Source: Bacteroidales bacterium (GTDB lineage Bacteria; Bacteroidota; Bacteroidia; Bacteroidales; ML635J-15). Taken from it: a stretch of DNA of 56,322 bases. Numbering within the stretch: the stretch's first letter is position 1; the number at the start of each line of letters is the position of its first letter. The stretch is from NCBI GenBank assembly GCA_028702675.1, contig JAQVOJ010000001.1:62080-118401 (forward strand), written 5' to 3'. The notes under the pieces are model-generated. The model was not told where the DNA came from. It was given only the letters and a program-made list of their open reading frames with translations, and did not search any database. Position numbers and translations under genes: made by a program. Below are positions 9,303-18,017 of the stretch, in pieces.

Positions 9303-9815
9303 ATGAAATCATTAAAACATATAGACTTCTATTATGTAGATGATGACTTACTTTACTTGAGCTATTTTAGAAAAACATTTAACTTTGATTTACCTCATAG
9401 TTTATTTACTTTTAGTTCTGGCGAAGCATTAATAAATAAATTTTCTAGGGATATATCGAATAGCAATTTTAAAATTGTAATACTTGATTATGTTTTAAGC
9501 TCAGTGGATAAAAAAGCAAGAACTGGAATCGAATTATTACCAATAATTAAAGAAATCGACCCTGAAACAGAGGTAATAATTTTAAGTGAATACGAAAACA
9601 TGGATGTGAAAGCAACCAGCAGTAATCTGCATCCTAGTACTTATATCCGAAAAAACGATCATACCTTTATAAGATTATACAGTGCGATAAACCTTATCAT
9701 TAGTAAATATAATCTTAAGAGAAAAAAAAGAGCAGGTCGTATTTCTATTTATATTTTGTTAAGTTTTGTAATTCTAACATTGATTCTATTTGTAATATAC
9801 TGGCTTATAAACTAA
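9303..9815 (+). CDS. Receiver-domain protein with C-terminal membrane anchor
   Basis: Residues 6-130 look like a CheY-like receiver: an acidic cluster VDDD at 12-15, a candidate phospho-acceptor Asp62 in VILDYVL, Ser95 in ILSEYE at the switch position and Lys117 in YIRKND. There is no DNA-binding or enzymatic output domain. A basic linker KRKKRAGR (139-146) is followed by one hydrophobic helix at about 148-168 and then the C-terminus, so this is a tail-anchored receiver with the receiver in the cytosol. It begins 5 bp after the lamin-tail protein gene and is almost certainly co-transcribed. No histidine kinase is adjacent. It may relay phosphate or act as a membrane-recruited switch; the function is not known. 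Confidence 0.75.
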   Translation: MKSLKHIDFYYVDDDLLYLSYFRKTFNFDLPHSLFTFSSGEALINKFSRDISNSNFKIVILDYVLSSVDKKARTGIELLPIIKEIDPETEVIILSEYENMDVKATSSNLHPSTYIRKNDHTFIRLYSAINLIISKYNLKRKKRAGRISIYILLSFVILTLILFVIYWLIN

Positions 9816-9899
9816 TGATTTTTTCCTGACTATTTGTCATAAATAATACTGGTGGCATAGGCTTTGAAATAAGCAGGCAAAATCATAAATTATAATAAA

Positions 9900-11960
9900 A
9901 TGGCAAAAACGAAAGGAAAAATTGGAGTTACTTCAGAAAACATTTTCCCCATTATCAAAAAATTTCTTTATTCGGAACACGAAATATTTCTACGCGAACT
10001 TGTTAGTAATGCCGTAGATGCTACTCAAAAATTAAAAACATTAGCAATAGCCGGAGATTTTAAAGGCGAACTTAAAGATCCTCGCATTTTCATCTCTGTA
10101 AACAAAAAGAAACGTACAATCACAATAAGTGACCATGGCATTGGAATGACTGCAGACGAAGTAAAGAGATACATTAATCAAATAGCTTTTTCGAGTGCAG
10201 GCGACTTTTTAGAAAAATATAAAAATGATGCTAATGCAATTATCGGACATTTCGGCTTAGGTTTTTATTCGGCATTTATGGTATCCGAAAAAGTTGAAGT
10301 AATAACTAAATCTTATCAAGAAGATGCCGAAGCTGTTAGGTGGGAGTGCGAAGGTTCGCCACAATACAAGATGGAAACTACAGAAAAAGAAAATTATGGA
10401 ACAGATGTAATTTTACATCTCGACAAAGATTCTGACAATTTTCTGGAAAAAACTAAAATTACCGAGCTACTCAACAAATATTGTAAGTTTCTTCCAATTC
10501 CTATCGTATTCGGGAAAAAAACAGAATGGAAAGATGGAAAAGAACAAGAAACCGAAGAAGATAATGTTATTAATAATACAGAACCTGCATGGGTAAAAAA
10601 ACCTGCCGACCTGAAAGAAGAAGACTATAACGAGTTCTATAAAGAACTCTACCCGATGAACTTTGACGAACCACTTTTTAATATTCATCTTAATGTTGAT
10701 TTCCCATTTAATCTTACAGGAATTCTATATTTCCCAAAAATTAAAAGTAATATTGACATTCAACGAAATAAAATACAGCTATACTGCAATCAGGTTTACG
10801 TTACAGATTCGGTTGAAGGTATTGTTCCGGAGTTTTTAACATTATTGCATGGAGTAATTGACTCTCCTGATATACCTCTAAATGTTTCTAGAAGCTATTT
10901 GCAAGGTGACCCTAACGTGAAAAAAATATCCGCACATATAACTAAAAAAGTTGCTGATAGACTTAACGATTTGTTTAAAGAAAACCGCGAAAACTTTGAA
11001 AAGAAATGGGACGACCTTAAAATGTTTATTGAGTATGGAATGATTACCGAAGAAAAATTTTACGAAAAAGCCGAAAAATTCTTCTTATTAAAAAATACAG
11101 ACGGTAAGTATTTTACATTAGAAGAATACAAAAAACTTGTTGAAACTGAGCAAACTGACAAAGATAAACAGTTAATTTATTTATATGCTTCTGATGTAGA
11201 TTCTCAATACAGTTATATTAAAGCAGCAAAAGAAAAAGCTTACGATGTGTTATTATTCGATGGACAACTTGATATGCATTTCATTAATCATATCGAGAGC
11301 AAATTCGAAAATCAAAGATTTTTACGTGTTGACTCAGATATTATTGATAACCTAATTCGTAAAGATGAAAAAATTGATGCAAAATTAGGCGAAGTTGAGC
11401 AACAACATGTTCGCATTATTTTTGAAGGAGTACTTCCCGAAGACAGCCGATATATAGCAAGCACAGCCAACATGAGACCCGAAGATATGCCTGTCTTAAT
11501 AACGAATGATGAATTTATGCGGAGAATGAAAGACATGTCGAAAATGGGGACTGGCACAAACTTTTATCGTGATATGCCCGACAGCTTAAGATTAGTTGTA
11601 AATACTAATCATCCAATAGTAATAAAAATAAGCGAAGAAAGTGAAAAGAAACTTGCCGCAAAGCTTAATAAATTAGAAGAAGAAGCTATCCCGTTACGAG
11701 CCGAAAGAGATGAATTAAACGAAAAACTAAAGGATAAAAAAGACGAAGAAATTTCACAAGAAGACAAAGATAAACGTGATAATATTAATAAGAAAATACG
11801 TGAAATAAGTGATAAAAAATCTGTTATTCTTAAAGAGAGTGGTAAAAAGAATAAATTGGTAAATCAGTTATTCGACTTGGCATTATTAAGCAACAATATG
11901 CTTAAAGGCGAGTCATTAAACTCTTTTGTAAAACGTAGTCTTGATTTATTAGAAAAATAA
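9900..11960 (+). CDS. htpG: Molecular chaperone HtpG (Hsp90)
   Basis: ATP-dependent cytosolic chaperone. The GHKL ATPase domain is intact: E33 with NAVDA (N37, D40), SDHGIGM (77-83) and GHFGLGFYSAF (117-127). The middle domain holds the conserved NVSRSYLQGD segment, and the C-terminal dimerisation region is preceded by a Lys/Glu-rich segment (roughly 595-650) that makes the protein longer than the ~625 residues of E. coli HtpG, as is usual in this phylum. Single gene, ending in a hairpin shared with the convergent GNAT gene. Confidence 0.97.
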   Translation: MAKTKGKIGVTSENIFPIIKKFLYSEHEIFLRELVSNAVDATQKLKTLAIAGDFKGELKDPRIFISVNKKKRTITISDHGIGMTADEVKRYINQIAFSSAGDFLEKYKNDANAIIGHFGLGFYSAFMVSEKVEVITKSYQEDAEAVRWECEGSPQYKMETTEKENYGTDVILHLDKDSDNFLEKTKITELLNKYCKFLPIPIVFGKKTEWKDGKEQETEEDNVINNTEPAWVKKPADLKEEDYNEFYKELYPMNFDEPLFNIHLNVDFPFNLTGILYFPKIKSNIDIQRNKIQLYCNQVYVTDSVEGIVPEFLTLLHGVIDSPDIPLNVSRSYLQGDPNVKKISAHITKKVADRLNDLFKENRENFEKKWDDLKMFIEYGMITEEKFYEKAEKFFLLKNTDGKYFTLEEYKKLVETEQTDKDKQLIYLYASDVDSQYSYIKAAKEKAYDVLLFDGQLDMHFINHIESKFENQRFLRVDSDIIDNLIRKDEKIDAKLGEVEQQHVRIIFEGVLPEDSRYIASTANMRPEDMPVLITNDEFMRRMKDMSKMGTGTNFYRDMPDSLRLVVNTNHPIVIKISEESEKKLAAKLNKLEEEAIPLRAERDELNEKLKDKKDEEISQEDKDKRDNINKKIREISDKKSVILKESGKKNKLVNQLFDLALLSNNMLKGESLNSFVKRSLDLLEK

Positions 11961-11970
11961 TATTTCTTGT

Positions 11971-12017
11971 TTTAAAACTAGGGAGATGACTTAAAGCCAT
12001 CTCCCTAATAGTTTAAA
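11971..12017. terminator. Bidirectional hairpin between htpG and the GNAT gene
   Basis: GGGAGATG (11981-11988) pairs with CATCTCCC (11998-12005), and the flanking AAACTA/TAGTTT arms extend the stem with a small asymmetric bulge. A/T-rich flanks on both sides and convergent genes suggest termination in both directions. Confidence 0.65.
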
Positions 12018-12098
12018 AAGGGGGTAAAATACTTGTTAGCGTTTTTTACAATTTATTGATTAGTTAATTCTAAAATAAGTTACACCTCAGTTTTAATA

Positions 12099-12578
12099 CT
12101 ACAAGTATTTTATCATCGTTACAGAATCTTTATCATTTTTATAATCAATAAACTCAAATTTTTGATATAAACGATAAGCATAATTCACTTTGTTAACACT
12201 TAAAGATACCCTTTTATAACCCATTATGCTTAAACTATTAAGCATTGTAATAATCATTTTGGTTCCTATACCTTGATTCCTGAAATTTTCTTTTACCGAC
12301 ATACTAAGCTCAGGGGTTTCATAATCAATATAACCAAATCCCTTTTCTGATTTATCAAAAATTCGTATCCAAATTGCACCCACAAGATTTCCATGTAACT
12401 CAGCAACTAAACAATAATCGCTTTTTTGCCCAAAATAATTAATATATCTTGCTAACTCAGGAAGATTAATAATTTCTTTATCCGGCTTTTTAACTCCTTC
12501 GGGCAAAAAAATTGCATCGTATAAAAAATCTTCTAATTGAACTACTTCACTATTTTTAATATCTCTAATTTTAACCAT
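12099..12578 (-). CDS. GNAT-family N-acetyltransferase
   Basis: A 159-residue single-domain acetyltransferase. The acetyl-CoA binding loop is RNQGIG (100-105), preceded by the strand ELSMSVKENF and followed by helix TKMIITML; VNKVNYAYRLYQKFEF matches the C-terminal GNAT motif. No signal peptide. The substrate (protein N-terminus, small amine or antibiotic) cannot be told from sequence. It is the last gene of the leftward ricT group, 31 bp behind the atl gene. Confidence 0.85.
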   Translation of the reverse strand: MVKIRDIKNSEVVQLEDFLYDAIFLPEGVKKPDKEIINLPELARYINYFGQKSDYCLVAELHGNLVGAIWIRIFDKSEKGFGYIDYETPELSMSVKENFRNQGIGTKMIITMLNSLSIMGYKRVSLSVNKVNYAYRLYQKFEFIDYKNDKDSVTMIKYL

Positions 12579-12609
12579 TAAAGTCTATAAATTTGAACTC
12601 TTTAGATTG

Positions 12610-12969
12610 CTAATTATCATTGCTTCTAAGGCTATTATTACTTGGCTCCCAATACTTTTTTTCAAAATCAACAATTCCATTGTTTTCAACTTCAACACCT
12701 TCTGATTTAAGTAAATCTTCCATAATATAATTTCCTGCAAAATGAGATCTTCCTGTAAGCAATCCATTGCGATTAACTACACGATGAGCAGGAACAGGAG
12801 GCTGAACTTTATGCGATACATTTAATGCCCAACCAACCATTCTGGCTGACTGGGGCGAACCAATAAATTTTGCAATTGCTCCATAACTTGTAACTCTTCC
12901 ATAGGGGATACTCCTAACCACCTGATATACTTTATCATAGAAATCCTTACTTTTTTTAGTCTTCTTCAA
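12610..12969 (-). CDS. Alkyltransferase-like (ATL) DNA-lesion-binding protein
   Basis: Resembles the DNA-binding domain of O6-alkylguanine-DNA alkyltransferase: IPYGRVTSYGAIA (21-33), helix-turn-helix with an SARMVGWAL recognition helix (41-49), and VNRNG after the active-site region. The active-site PCHRV reads PAHRV (60-64), with Ala61 in place of the acceptor cysteine, so it should bind but not repair O6-alkylguanine. Family work on ATL proteins shows they flag such lesions for nucleotide excision repair. The start overlaps the end of trmB by 14 bp, indicating translational coupling. Confidence 0.88.
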   Translation of the reverse strand: MKKTKKSKDFYDKVYQVVRSIPYGRVTSYGAIAKFIGSPQSARMVGWALNVSHKVQPPVPAHRVVNRNGLLTGRSHFAGNYIMEDLLKSEGVEVENNGIVDFEKKYWEPSNNSLRSNDN

Positions 12970-13669
12970 ATTTAGGTTCTATTAAGTTTTTTTCAATAGG
13001 TAATTTAAAACTCACTACTTTAATTGTTTTACCTTCGTTTAACCACATTTTTTCATAAAAAGTTTTAATATTTAGAAAAGGATCTTCAACTCCGGAATTA
13101 TACAAATCATGAATATCTCTTACAATATTTAAATTATTAGTTTTTAGCACTTCATGAGTATATCTATATAATTCGTCATCATCAGTTTTAAGGTGTATAA
13201 TCGCATTATTTTTAACAAAACGCTGATAATATGCAAGAAATCTTGATGATGTAAGTCGTTTTTTAACGCGTTTTTTTCGTCTTAGCTGCGGATCAGGAAA
13301 AGTGATCCAAATTTCATCAATTTCTTCTTTTCCAAAACATTTTGGCAAAAATTCTATTCGTGTTCTTACAAATGCTACATTTTTAAGCTGTTTTTCATGT
13401 GATTGCTTTGCACCCTTCCAAATACGAGCCCCTTTAATATCAACTCCAATATAATTGTTTTCTGTATTTTGCTCAGCTAAAGCTACGGTATATTCACCTT
13501 TTCCGCATCCCAATTCTGCTATAATTTTATTATTGTTTTTAAAAAAATCACTATTCCACTTATTTTTATAAGCTAAATCGTTTTGCTGAAGAGCAGTATA
13601 ACTAGGTTCAAATACATGAGAAAAGGACTTATTTTCCTCAAATTTTTCGAGTTTTCCGTTCCTAGCCAT
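12956..13669 (-). CDS. trmB: tRNA (guanine-N7)-methyltransferase TrmB
   Basis: SAM-dependent enzyme that forms m7G46 in the tRNA variable loop. The SAM-binding motif is AELGCGKGEY (51-60), followed by YIGVDIKGAR; the TrmB signature FPDPQLRRKKRVKKR is intact and carries the conserved Asp and basic residues. Length 237 is normal. It sits 6 bp after gldH and overlaps atl by 14 bp, in a leftward group with ricT and gldH. Confidence 0.93.
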   Translation of the reverse strand: MARNGKLEKFEENKSFSHVFEPSYTALQQNDLAYKNKWNSDFFKNNNKIIAELGCGKGEYTVALAEQNTENNYIGVDIKGARIWKGAKQSHEKQLKNVAFVRTRIEFLPKCFGKEEIDEIWITFPDPQLRRKKRVKKRLTSSRFLAYYQRFVKNNAIIHLKTDDDELYRYTHEVLKTNNLNIVRDIHDLYNSGVEDPFLNIKTFYEKMWLNEGKTIKVVSFKLPIEKNLIEPKFEED

Positions 13670-13675
13670 TTATAT

Positions 13676-14158
13676 CTAATTTTCTGTAGATTTTTTCTCA
13701 ATACTTAAGCCAATATCCATAATTCCGGGTATTTTTTTGAAACGCATAGCTTGTTCTACTTGCAATTTATAATTACCCACCATTGGAAATCTAATATTTT
13801 TTTTAAAAGCTATTTTATTATCCCAAATATCGCCAAGACCATCGCCAAGCCATTTACCGGCATCATCACAAAGAATTACTTCTACTGTATCAACACTAAA
13901 ATATCCGTTTGGGGCAGTAGTAGTAGTAAACAACCACAAATTTTTAAATGGGTAATGCCCCGAATGTCGAACATGTAAAAACATATTATAACGAGTAATT
14001 GTATCTTCAATATCAAAATCAAAATCTACAATATTTTCAATATTCCACACATTATTGGGAATTTCGTTATACTTTTGATAAACTCTATCCGTATTGCATG
14101 ATAAAATAAAAAAAGACACAAGTGCAATTATAACAAAGTATTTAATTTCGTTTATCAT
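13676..14158 (-). CDS. gldH: Gliding-motility-type lipoprotein GldH
   Basis: Lipoprotein of the GldH family, about 160 residues, found in both gliding and non-gliding Bacteroidota. Signal peptide with lipobox ILSC, Cys21. The GldH pattern is visible in VWNIENIVDFDFDIEDT, then LHVRHSGHYPFKNLWLF and DDAGKWLGDGLGDIWD. I chose the ATG at 14158 because it begins the signal peptide; an in-frame start at 14206 would add 16 charged residues. The start overlaps the end of ricT by 17 bp. No other gld gene is in the window, so motility itself is not implied. Confidence 0.85.
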   Translation of the reverse strand: MINEIKYFVIIALVSFFILSCNTDRVYQKYNEIPNNVWNIENIVDFDFDIEDTITRYNMFLHVRHSGHYPFKNLWLFTTTTAPNGYFSVDTVEVILCDDAGKWLGDGLGDIWDNKIAFKKNIRFPMVGNYKLQVEQAMRFKKIPGIMDIGLSIEKKSTEN

Positions 14159-15278
14159 TTTTATTTCGTTTCCGTTTTTTCTTCTTCTTATTATTATTAT
14201 TGTCAAATCTATCTAAACTACTATCTTTTAGGGGATTTGAAAATTCGTTTAAATGATTATCCTCAACAATAAATTCCACTAATTTTTCAGGCTTTTTACC
14301 AATTTTGTTCATTTCCAATATTTGCCAAACTCTACTAACAGGAACAGTAACAATAAGATTTTGCTTTTTTTCTTCAACCAATTCGTAATACATTATTTGC
14401 TTAAATACATCGTTTTTAATATGATAAGCAGAACCATGTTTTAATAATAATTTATCGGCGTTAGTTGGAAATCTTTTTTTTGCATCGTGATACACGTCAA
14501 TTTCAAAGTTAATACAACATTTTAGTTTATTGCATTGTCCTGCAAGTTTTTGTGGGTTTGGCGACAATTCTTGTAAACGAGCAGAATTAGTAGTAACAGA
14601 AACAAAGTTAGTCATCCATGTAGAACAGCACAATTCTCTTCCGCATGGGCCAATTCCTCCAATTCTGCCTGCTTCTTGACGAGCCCCTATCTGCCTCATT
14701 TCTATGCGTATTCTAAACTCGTCAGCCATTAGTTTAATTAGTTGCCTAAAGTCCACCCTTTCGTCTGCTATATAATAAAAAATTGCTTTGGTATTGTCTC
14801 CTTGAAATTCCACATCACCAATTTTCATATCAAGATTTAAGTAATTTGCCATTTCTCTTGTTCGTATCATTGTTGGCATTTCTCTTGCTATCGCTTCTTT
14901 CCACTTTTGAATGTCGTTCTGTTTGGCTTTCCGATATACTTTTTTTATTTCAGCATCTTTGCTAATTCTATATTTTTTCATTTGCTGTTTTACCAGCACA
15001 CCAGTTAACGAAACAATTCCAATATCATGACCTGGTGAAGCTTCAACTGCTACTAGTTCCCCTTCTCTCAAGTTTAAAAAATTCACATTTTTAAAAAATG
15101 CTTTGCGTGTATTTTTAAATCTTACTTCCACAAAATCATCTCCTTGCGAAACATCAGAAATATCTTTAAACCAATTATATACATTTAGTTTTCCACAGCA
15201 ATCGTCTGCTCGTATTATACTTGCATTTTCGTCAATTGAACTTGGTGCACATCCTCTTTCGTATTCCCTTTCGATCAT
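14142..15278 (-). CDS. ricT: PSP1-domain protein (RicT/YaaT-like)
   Basis: Cytosolic 378-residue protein of the PSP1/RicT family. Conserved cysteine-rich signatures are present: IGPCGRELCCSTW and NKLKCCINFE, plus CC at 27-28. In Bacillus RicT belongs to a complex with two [4Fe-4S] clusters that affects RNase Y and development; in Bacteroidota its partners are unclear. The last ~30 residues are extremely basic and Asn-rich (NNNNKKKKKRKRNK), which suggests RNA or nucleic-acid contact. First gene of the leftward ricT-gldH-trmB-atl-GNAT group. Confidence 0.88.
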   Translation of the reverse strand: MIEREYERGCAPSSIDENASIIRADDCCGKLNVYNWFKDISDVSQGDDFVEVRFKNTRKAFFKNVNFLNLREGELVAVEASPGHDIGIVSLTGVLVKQQMKKYRISKDAEIKKVYRKAKQNDIQKWKEAIAREMPTMIRTREMANYLNLDMKIGDVEFQGDNTKAIFYYIADERVDFRQLIKLMADEFRIRIEMRQIGARQEAGRIGGIGPCGRELCCSTWMTNFVSVTTNSARLQELSPNPQKLAGQCNKLKCCINFEIDVYHDAKKRFPTNADKLLLKHGSAYHIKNDVFKQIMYYELVEEKKQNLIVTVPVSRVWQILEMNKIGKKPEKLVEFIVEDNHLNEFSNPLKDSSLDRFDNNNNKKKKKRKRNKNDKRN

Positions 15279-15305
15279 AGCTGTTTATTTCAATAATATT
15301 GAGTA

Positions 15306-15313
15306 CAAAGTTA
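15306..15313 (-). promoter_or_regulatory. Probable -7 element for the ricT group (TAACTTTG)
   Basis: On the minus strand TAACTTTG matches TAnnTTTG and lies 27 bp before the ricT ATG. It is placed after the palindrome that ends the upstream leftward group, consistent with a fresh promoter for ricT. Confidence 0.45.
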
Positions 15314-15395
15314 AATAAAATTAAAAGAGTATGATATATGCATGTATAATTAGTTAAGGTATAATATTGTATATGCTATTTTTTATGGGATATTG

Positions 15396-15446
15396 GGTTT
15401 TTGGCACACGTTTTTGCAAAAAATGCAAAAAGCTGTGCCAAAAACC
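15396..15446 (-). repeat. Palindromic element, copy 2 (strong terminator)
   Basis: Perfect 13-bp outer stem GGTTTTTGGCACA (15396-15408) with TGTGCCAAAAACC (15434-15446), a 2x2 internal loop, then an 8-bp inner stem TTTTTGCA/TGCAAAAA around a 5-nt A loop. It lies 13 bp below the stop of the glycosylase gene and closes the 24-15.4 kb leftward group. The left arm is related to the element at 3691-3740. Confidence 0.75.
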
Positions 15447-15459
15447 TTGACAAAGAAAT

Positions 15460-15969
15460 CTATCGAACTAAAATATATCGTAGTTTACGCTTTGCCCAAT
15501 ATGTACCGGCATAATCTATTCCTACACGTGGAGCTGAAATATATTCTGCCTTTTTTTCTGCACCCAAAATTTTTATTCTACTCGAATATAAAATATGTTC
15601 TGCATTAAAAGTCTTATCCATTTTTAAAAGCCTGGTAAGTTTACCGGGTCCATCTGCACATTCTATCCCTCTTATTAATACAGCTTGTGGTAAATTTAAC
15701 TCACCACTAACAATATTAAACATCCAATACATACCATAAATTAGATACATATAAATATGACCACCTTCTAGATACATTACTTCGGTACGTTTTGTTCGTC
15801 CTTTACTTGCATGGCAAGCTTTATCTTGCTCACCTAAATATGCTTCGGTTTCTGTTATGGCATAACTTTTTATTATACCATTCCCAAAATCTCTAACTAT
15901 TTTGCATGCGAGTAATTTTTTTGCAAGCGTTGCTGCATCTTGGATAAAAAAATCTCTATCTAATTCCAT
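15460..15969 (-). CDS. mpg: DNA-3-methyladenine glycosylase (AAG/MPG family)
   Basis: Excises alkylated purines such as 3-methyladenine and hypoxanthine to start base excision repair. The signature ETEAYLG (40-46) supplies the catalytic Glu42 and intercalating-region Tyr44, His53 follows in ACHASKG, and YLIYGMYWMFNIV (75-87) matches the family core. At 169 residues it is a little shorter than the usual 190-200 but complete at both ends, finishing KLRYILVR. Last gene of a leftward group, 4 bp after the deaminase. Confidence 0.92.
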   Translation of the reverse strand: MELDRDFFIQDAATLAKKLLACKIVRDFGNGIIKSYAITETEAYLGEQDKACHASKGRTKRTEVMYLEGGHIYMYLIYGMYWMFNIVSGELNLPQAVLIRGIECADGPGKLTRLLKMDKTFNAEHILYSSRIKILGAEKKAEYISAPRVGIDYAGTYWAKRKLRYILVR

Positions 15970-15973
15970 ATTA

Positions 15974-16441
15974 TCAATATGGTTTTTTGTCCTTAGTTTC
16001 TAACCATTTTTTAAAAGGTAAATATTTTGAATCAACATTTAAATGAGTTGTTTTTAAATTTCTTTTAATTATTGGTTTTTCTAATTCCTCATAAATAAAT
16101 GCATCACTAAAGTCAACACTGGCGGCATCGTGTTTATCTGCTGCAAAATATAATGCATCTAATCTTGCCCAATAAATAGCTCCTAAGCACATTGGACAAG
16201 GTTCACAACTTGCATAAATTTCACAACCGGATAAATCAAAAGTTTTGAGTTTTTTACAAGCTTTTCTAATTGCATTTACTTCGGCATGAGCAGTAGGATC
16301 CATATCATTAGTAACCGAATTTCCACTAGTGGATATTATTTTACCATCTTTAACAATTACAGCACCAAAAGGTCCGCCTCCCTTGTCAATATTATTTATG
16401 GCAATTTTTATTGCCATTTCAATGTAATTTTTATGATTCAT
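15974..16441 (-). CDS. guaD: Guanine deaminase-like cytidine-deaminase-fold enzyme
   Basis: Zinc-dependent deaminase. Zinc and catalytic residues: HAE with His52 and Glu54, and PCPMC with Cys82 and Cys85. It follows Bacillus GuaD closely (DPTAHAEVNAIRKACK, SCEPCPMCLGAIYWAR, DAASVDFSDAFIYEEL), which supports guanine to xanthine deamination rather than tRNA adenosine deamination (TadA). Its start overlaps the end of the O-antigen-ligase-like gene by 11 bp. Confidence 0.85.
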   Translation of the reverse strand: MNHKNYIEMAIKIAINNIDKGGGPFGAVIVKDGKIISTSGNSVTNDMDPTAHAEVNAIRKACKKLKTFDLSGCEIYASCEPCPMCLGAIYWARLDALYFAADKHDAASVDFSDAFIYEELEKPIIKRNLKTTHLNVDSKYLPFKKWLETKDKKPY

Positions 16442-17999
16442 CTGTTTTTATTTTAAATCCCCACAAAAATAAGGAATAGAAAAATGCAAAAAAAGTAACT
16501 CCTGCTGCTGTTTCTAATGTATCGTCAGCCAACATCGACAAAACTGCAATAGCTAAAAACACCATAAACAAATATTTTTTATATCCTTCGGACATAATTA
16601 CAGGATAAAAAATGGCCGCCATTGCCAAAATACCTCCTATTGCACCAAAAGCAATAAAAAAAGTAAGAAATTGGTTATGTGCTCTATGCTGAAATTCTTC
16701 TTTAAGTGGTGTTGGCATTTTTCTATACGCCTCTTTATATTCTTGATCAACATCTCCAATTCCAACTCCTGTAAAAAAATTATTTCCAAGAATATAAAAT
16801 CCAGTTTTAAGATACTCTAATCGTTGTGTAACTGAATGCCCACTAGGATTACCTCCTTTAAAATATACATCTAATTGCCATATTATTTGATAAAATCTAT
16901 CGTCTATAGTAAAACCTTTCTTAAATCTTACATTGGCTTTTCCGTCTTCGATAGCTCTGATATCATCAGGGTTAAGACTATTTAATCCTTCTGCATCTTT
17001 TGTAAGGTTTAAAGAACTTAAATATCTTATTATAGTATGTATTACAGGTTGATTCTTAGCATCAAGCGAATCAATACTTAAAGAACTTTTTTCTGCCCAA
17101 ACTTGACGCAATTCTATTTCAGAAATATTAATATAAATCAAATTCCCGTTTTCGATAAGTTTACTACTATAATCGTGATAATATGGATTTCCTAATTTAG
17201 TATATTTAGGCAAATTTTCGATGTTGGGATAAGTATCGGGATAGAAATTATTTAAAGCAACTCCAAACGAAATTACCAAACTAAACAATATTGCTAATAA
17301 ACTTGCTAAACTAATATATTTTACCTTTTTATTCTTTGAAACAATAAGCTTATAGATAATAAGTAAAAACAATACTACAACAAATACAGTTATACCCGTA
17401 AATGCCTGTAACCATAAGAGATATACAATAAACCACAGAATAGCAAAAATATATATGAACTTCTCAAATTTAAAATCTGTTTTTTTATAATAAAGAAAAT
17501 ATAATAAAGAAAATATTGATAAATTAATCATTAACGACAATCGTATATGGCTTATAAACAACGACATATCACGAATATTTTCAAATTCGCTCGTATTTAC
17601 TGAATAATACACTACTCCAATTAAAGTGTTTATTAATAATGCAGAGGTAAATACAAGCATTATGAGTTTTATTTTTCTAAAACTAAGAGTTCTGCTGGTA
17701 GCAATTATTACAGGAAGAGCTAATAATGGCAATTTAATTTGTAAATCTTTAATTGCATAAGCATAATCACTAGTATTAAATAGAGATAATAATAGTATTA
17801 AAACTAGTATTAAAAAAACCCATAAACTTTTATTTTTCTTAAATTTTTCAAATTTATACTTAAAATTAGCTTCTATTACCCAATTAGTAAGTAGTAAGAA
17901 TTGAGAAACAGAAGTAAGATATACAGAAAAAGGTAAACTTGCTACAAGTAATAGCAACGATATTAAGTATATTTTATCATGGATTTTCGCTGAAAACAT
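16431..17999 (-). CDS. O-antigen ligase / polymerase family membrane protein
   Basis: A 522-residue integral membrane protein with about a dozen predicted helices. A long soluble loop (roughly residues 235-405) precedes the Wzy_C-type segment FFTGVGIGDVDQEYKEAY and the conserved HRAHNQFLTFFIAFGAIGG, matching the WaaL/Wzy ligase family that joins or polymerises glycans at the periplasmic face. No glycosyltransferase or polysaccharide gene is nearby, so its glycan substrate is unknown. Placed 18 bp after the DUF5723 gene and overlapping guaD. Confidence 0.75.
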   Translation of the reverse strand: MFSAKIHDKIYLISLLLLVASLPFSVYLTSVSQFLLLTNWVIEANFKYKFEKFKKNKSLWVFLILVLILLLSLFNTSDYAYAIKDLQIKLPLLALPVIIATSRTLSFRKIKLIMLVFTSALLINTLIGVVYYSVNTSEFENIRDMSLFISHIRLSLMINLSIFSLLYFLYYKKTDFKFEKFIYIFAILWFIVYLLWLQAFTGITVFVVVLFLLIIYKLIVSKNKKVKYISLASLLAILFSLVISFGVALNNFYPDTYPNIENLPKYTKLGNPYYHDYSSKLIENGNLIYINISEIELRQVWAEKSSLSIDSLDAKNQPVIHTIIRYLSSLNLTKDAEGLNSLNPDDIRAIEDGKANVRFKKGFTIDDRFYQIIWQLDVYFKGGNPSGHSVTQRLEYLKTGFYILGNNFFTGVGIGDVDQEYKEAYRKMPTPLKEEFQHRAHNQFLTFFIAFGAIGGILAMAAIFYPVIMSEGYKKYLFMVFLAIAVLSMLADDTLETAAGVTFFAFFYSLFLWGFKIKTDES

Positions 18000-18017
18000 T
18001 TTTATGCAAAGATAATT

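Noticed and set aside
9826-9860. Possible promoter before htpG (TTTG, about 21 bp, TAGGCTTTG)
   Set aside because: The -7 element has an extra base relative to TAnnTTTG and the spacing is long; too weak to list.
12585-12767. Small minus-strand reading frame within the atl gene
   Set aside because: Lies inside atl in another frame, has no family features, and atl itself is well supported.
15393-15608. Plus-strand reading frame across the palindrome and the end of mpg
   Set aside because: It is a by-product of the palindrome and of coding on the opposite strand; no recognisable protein.
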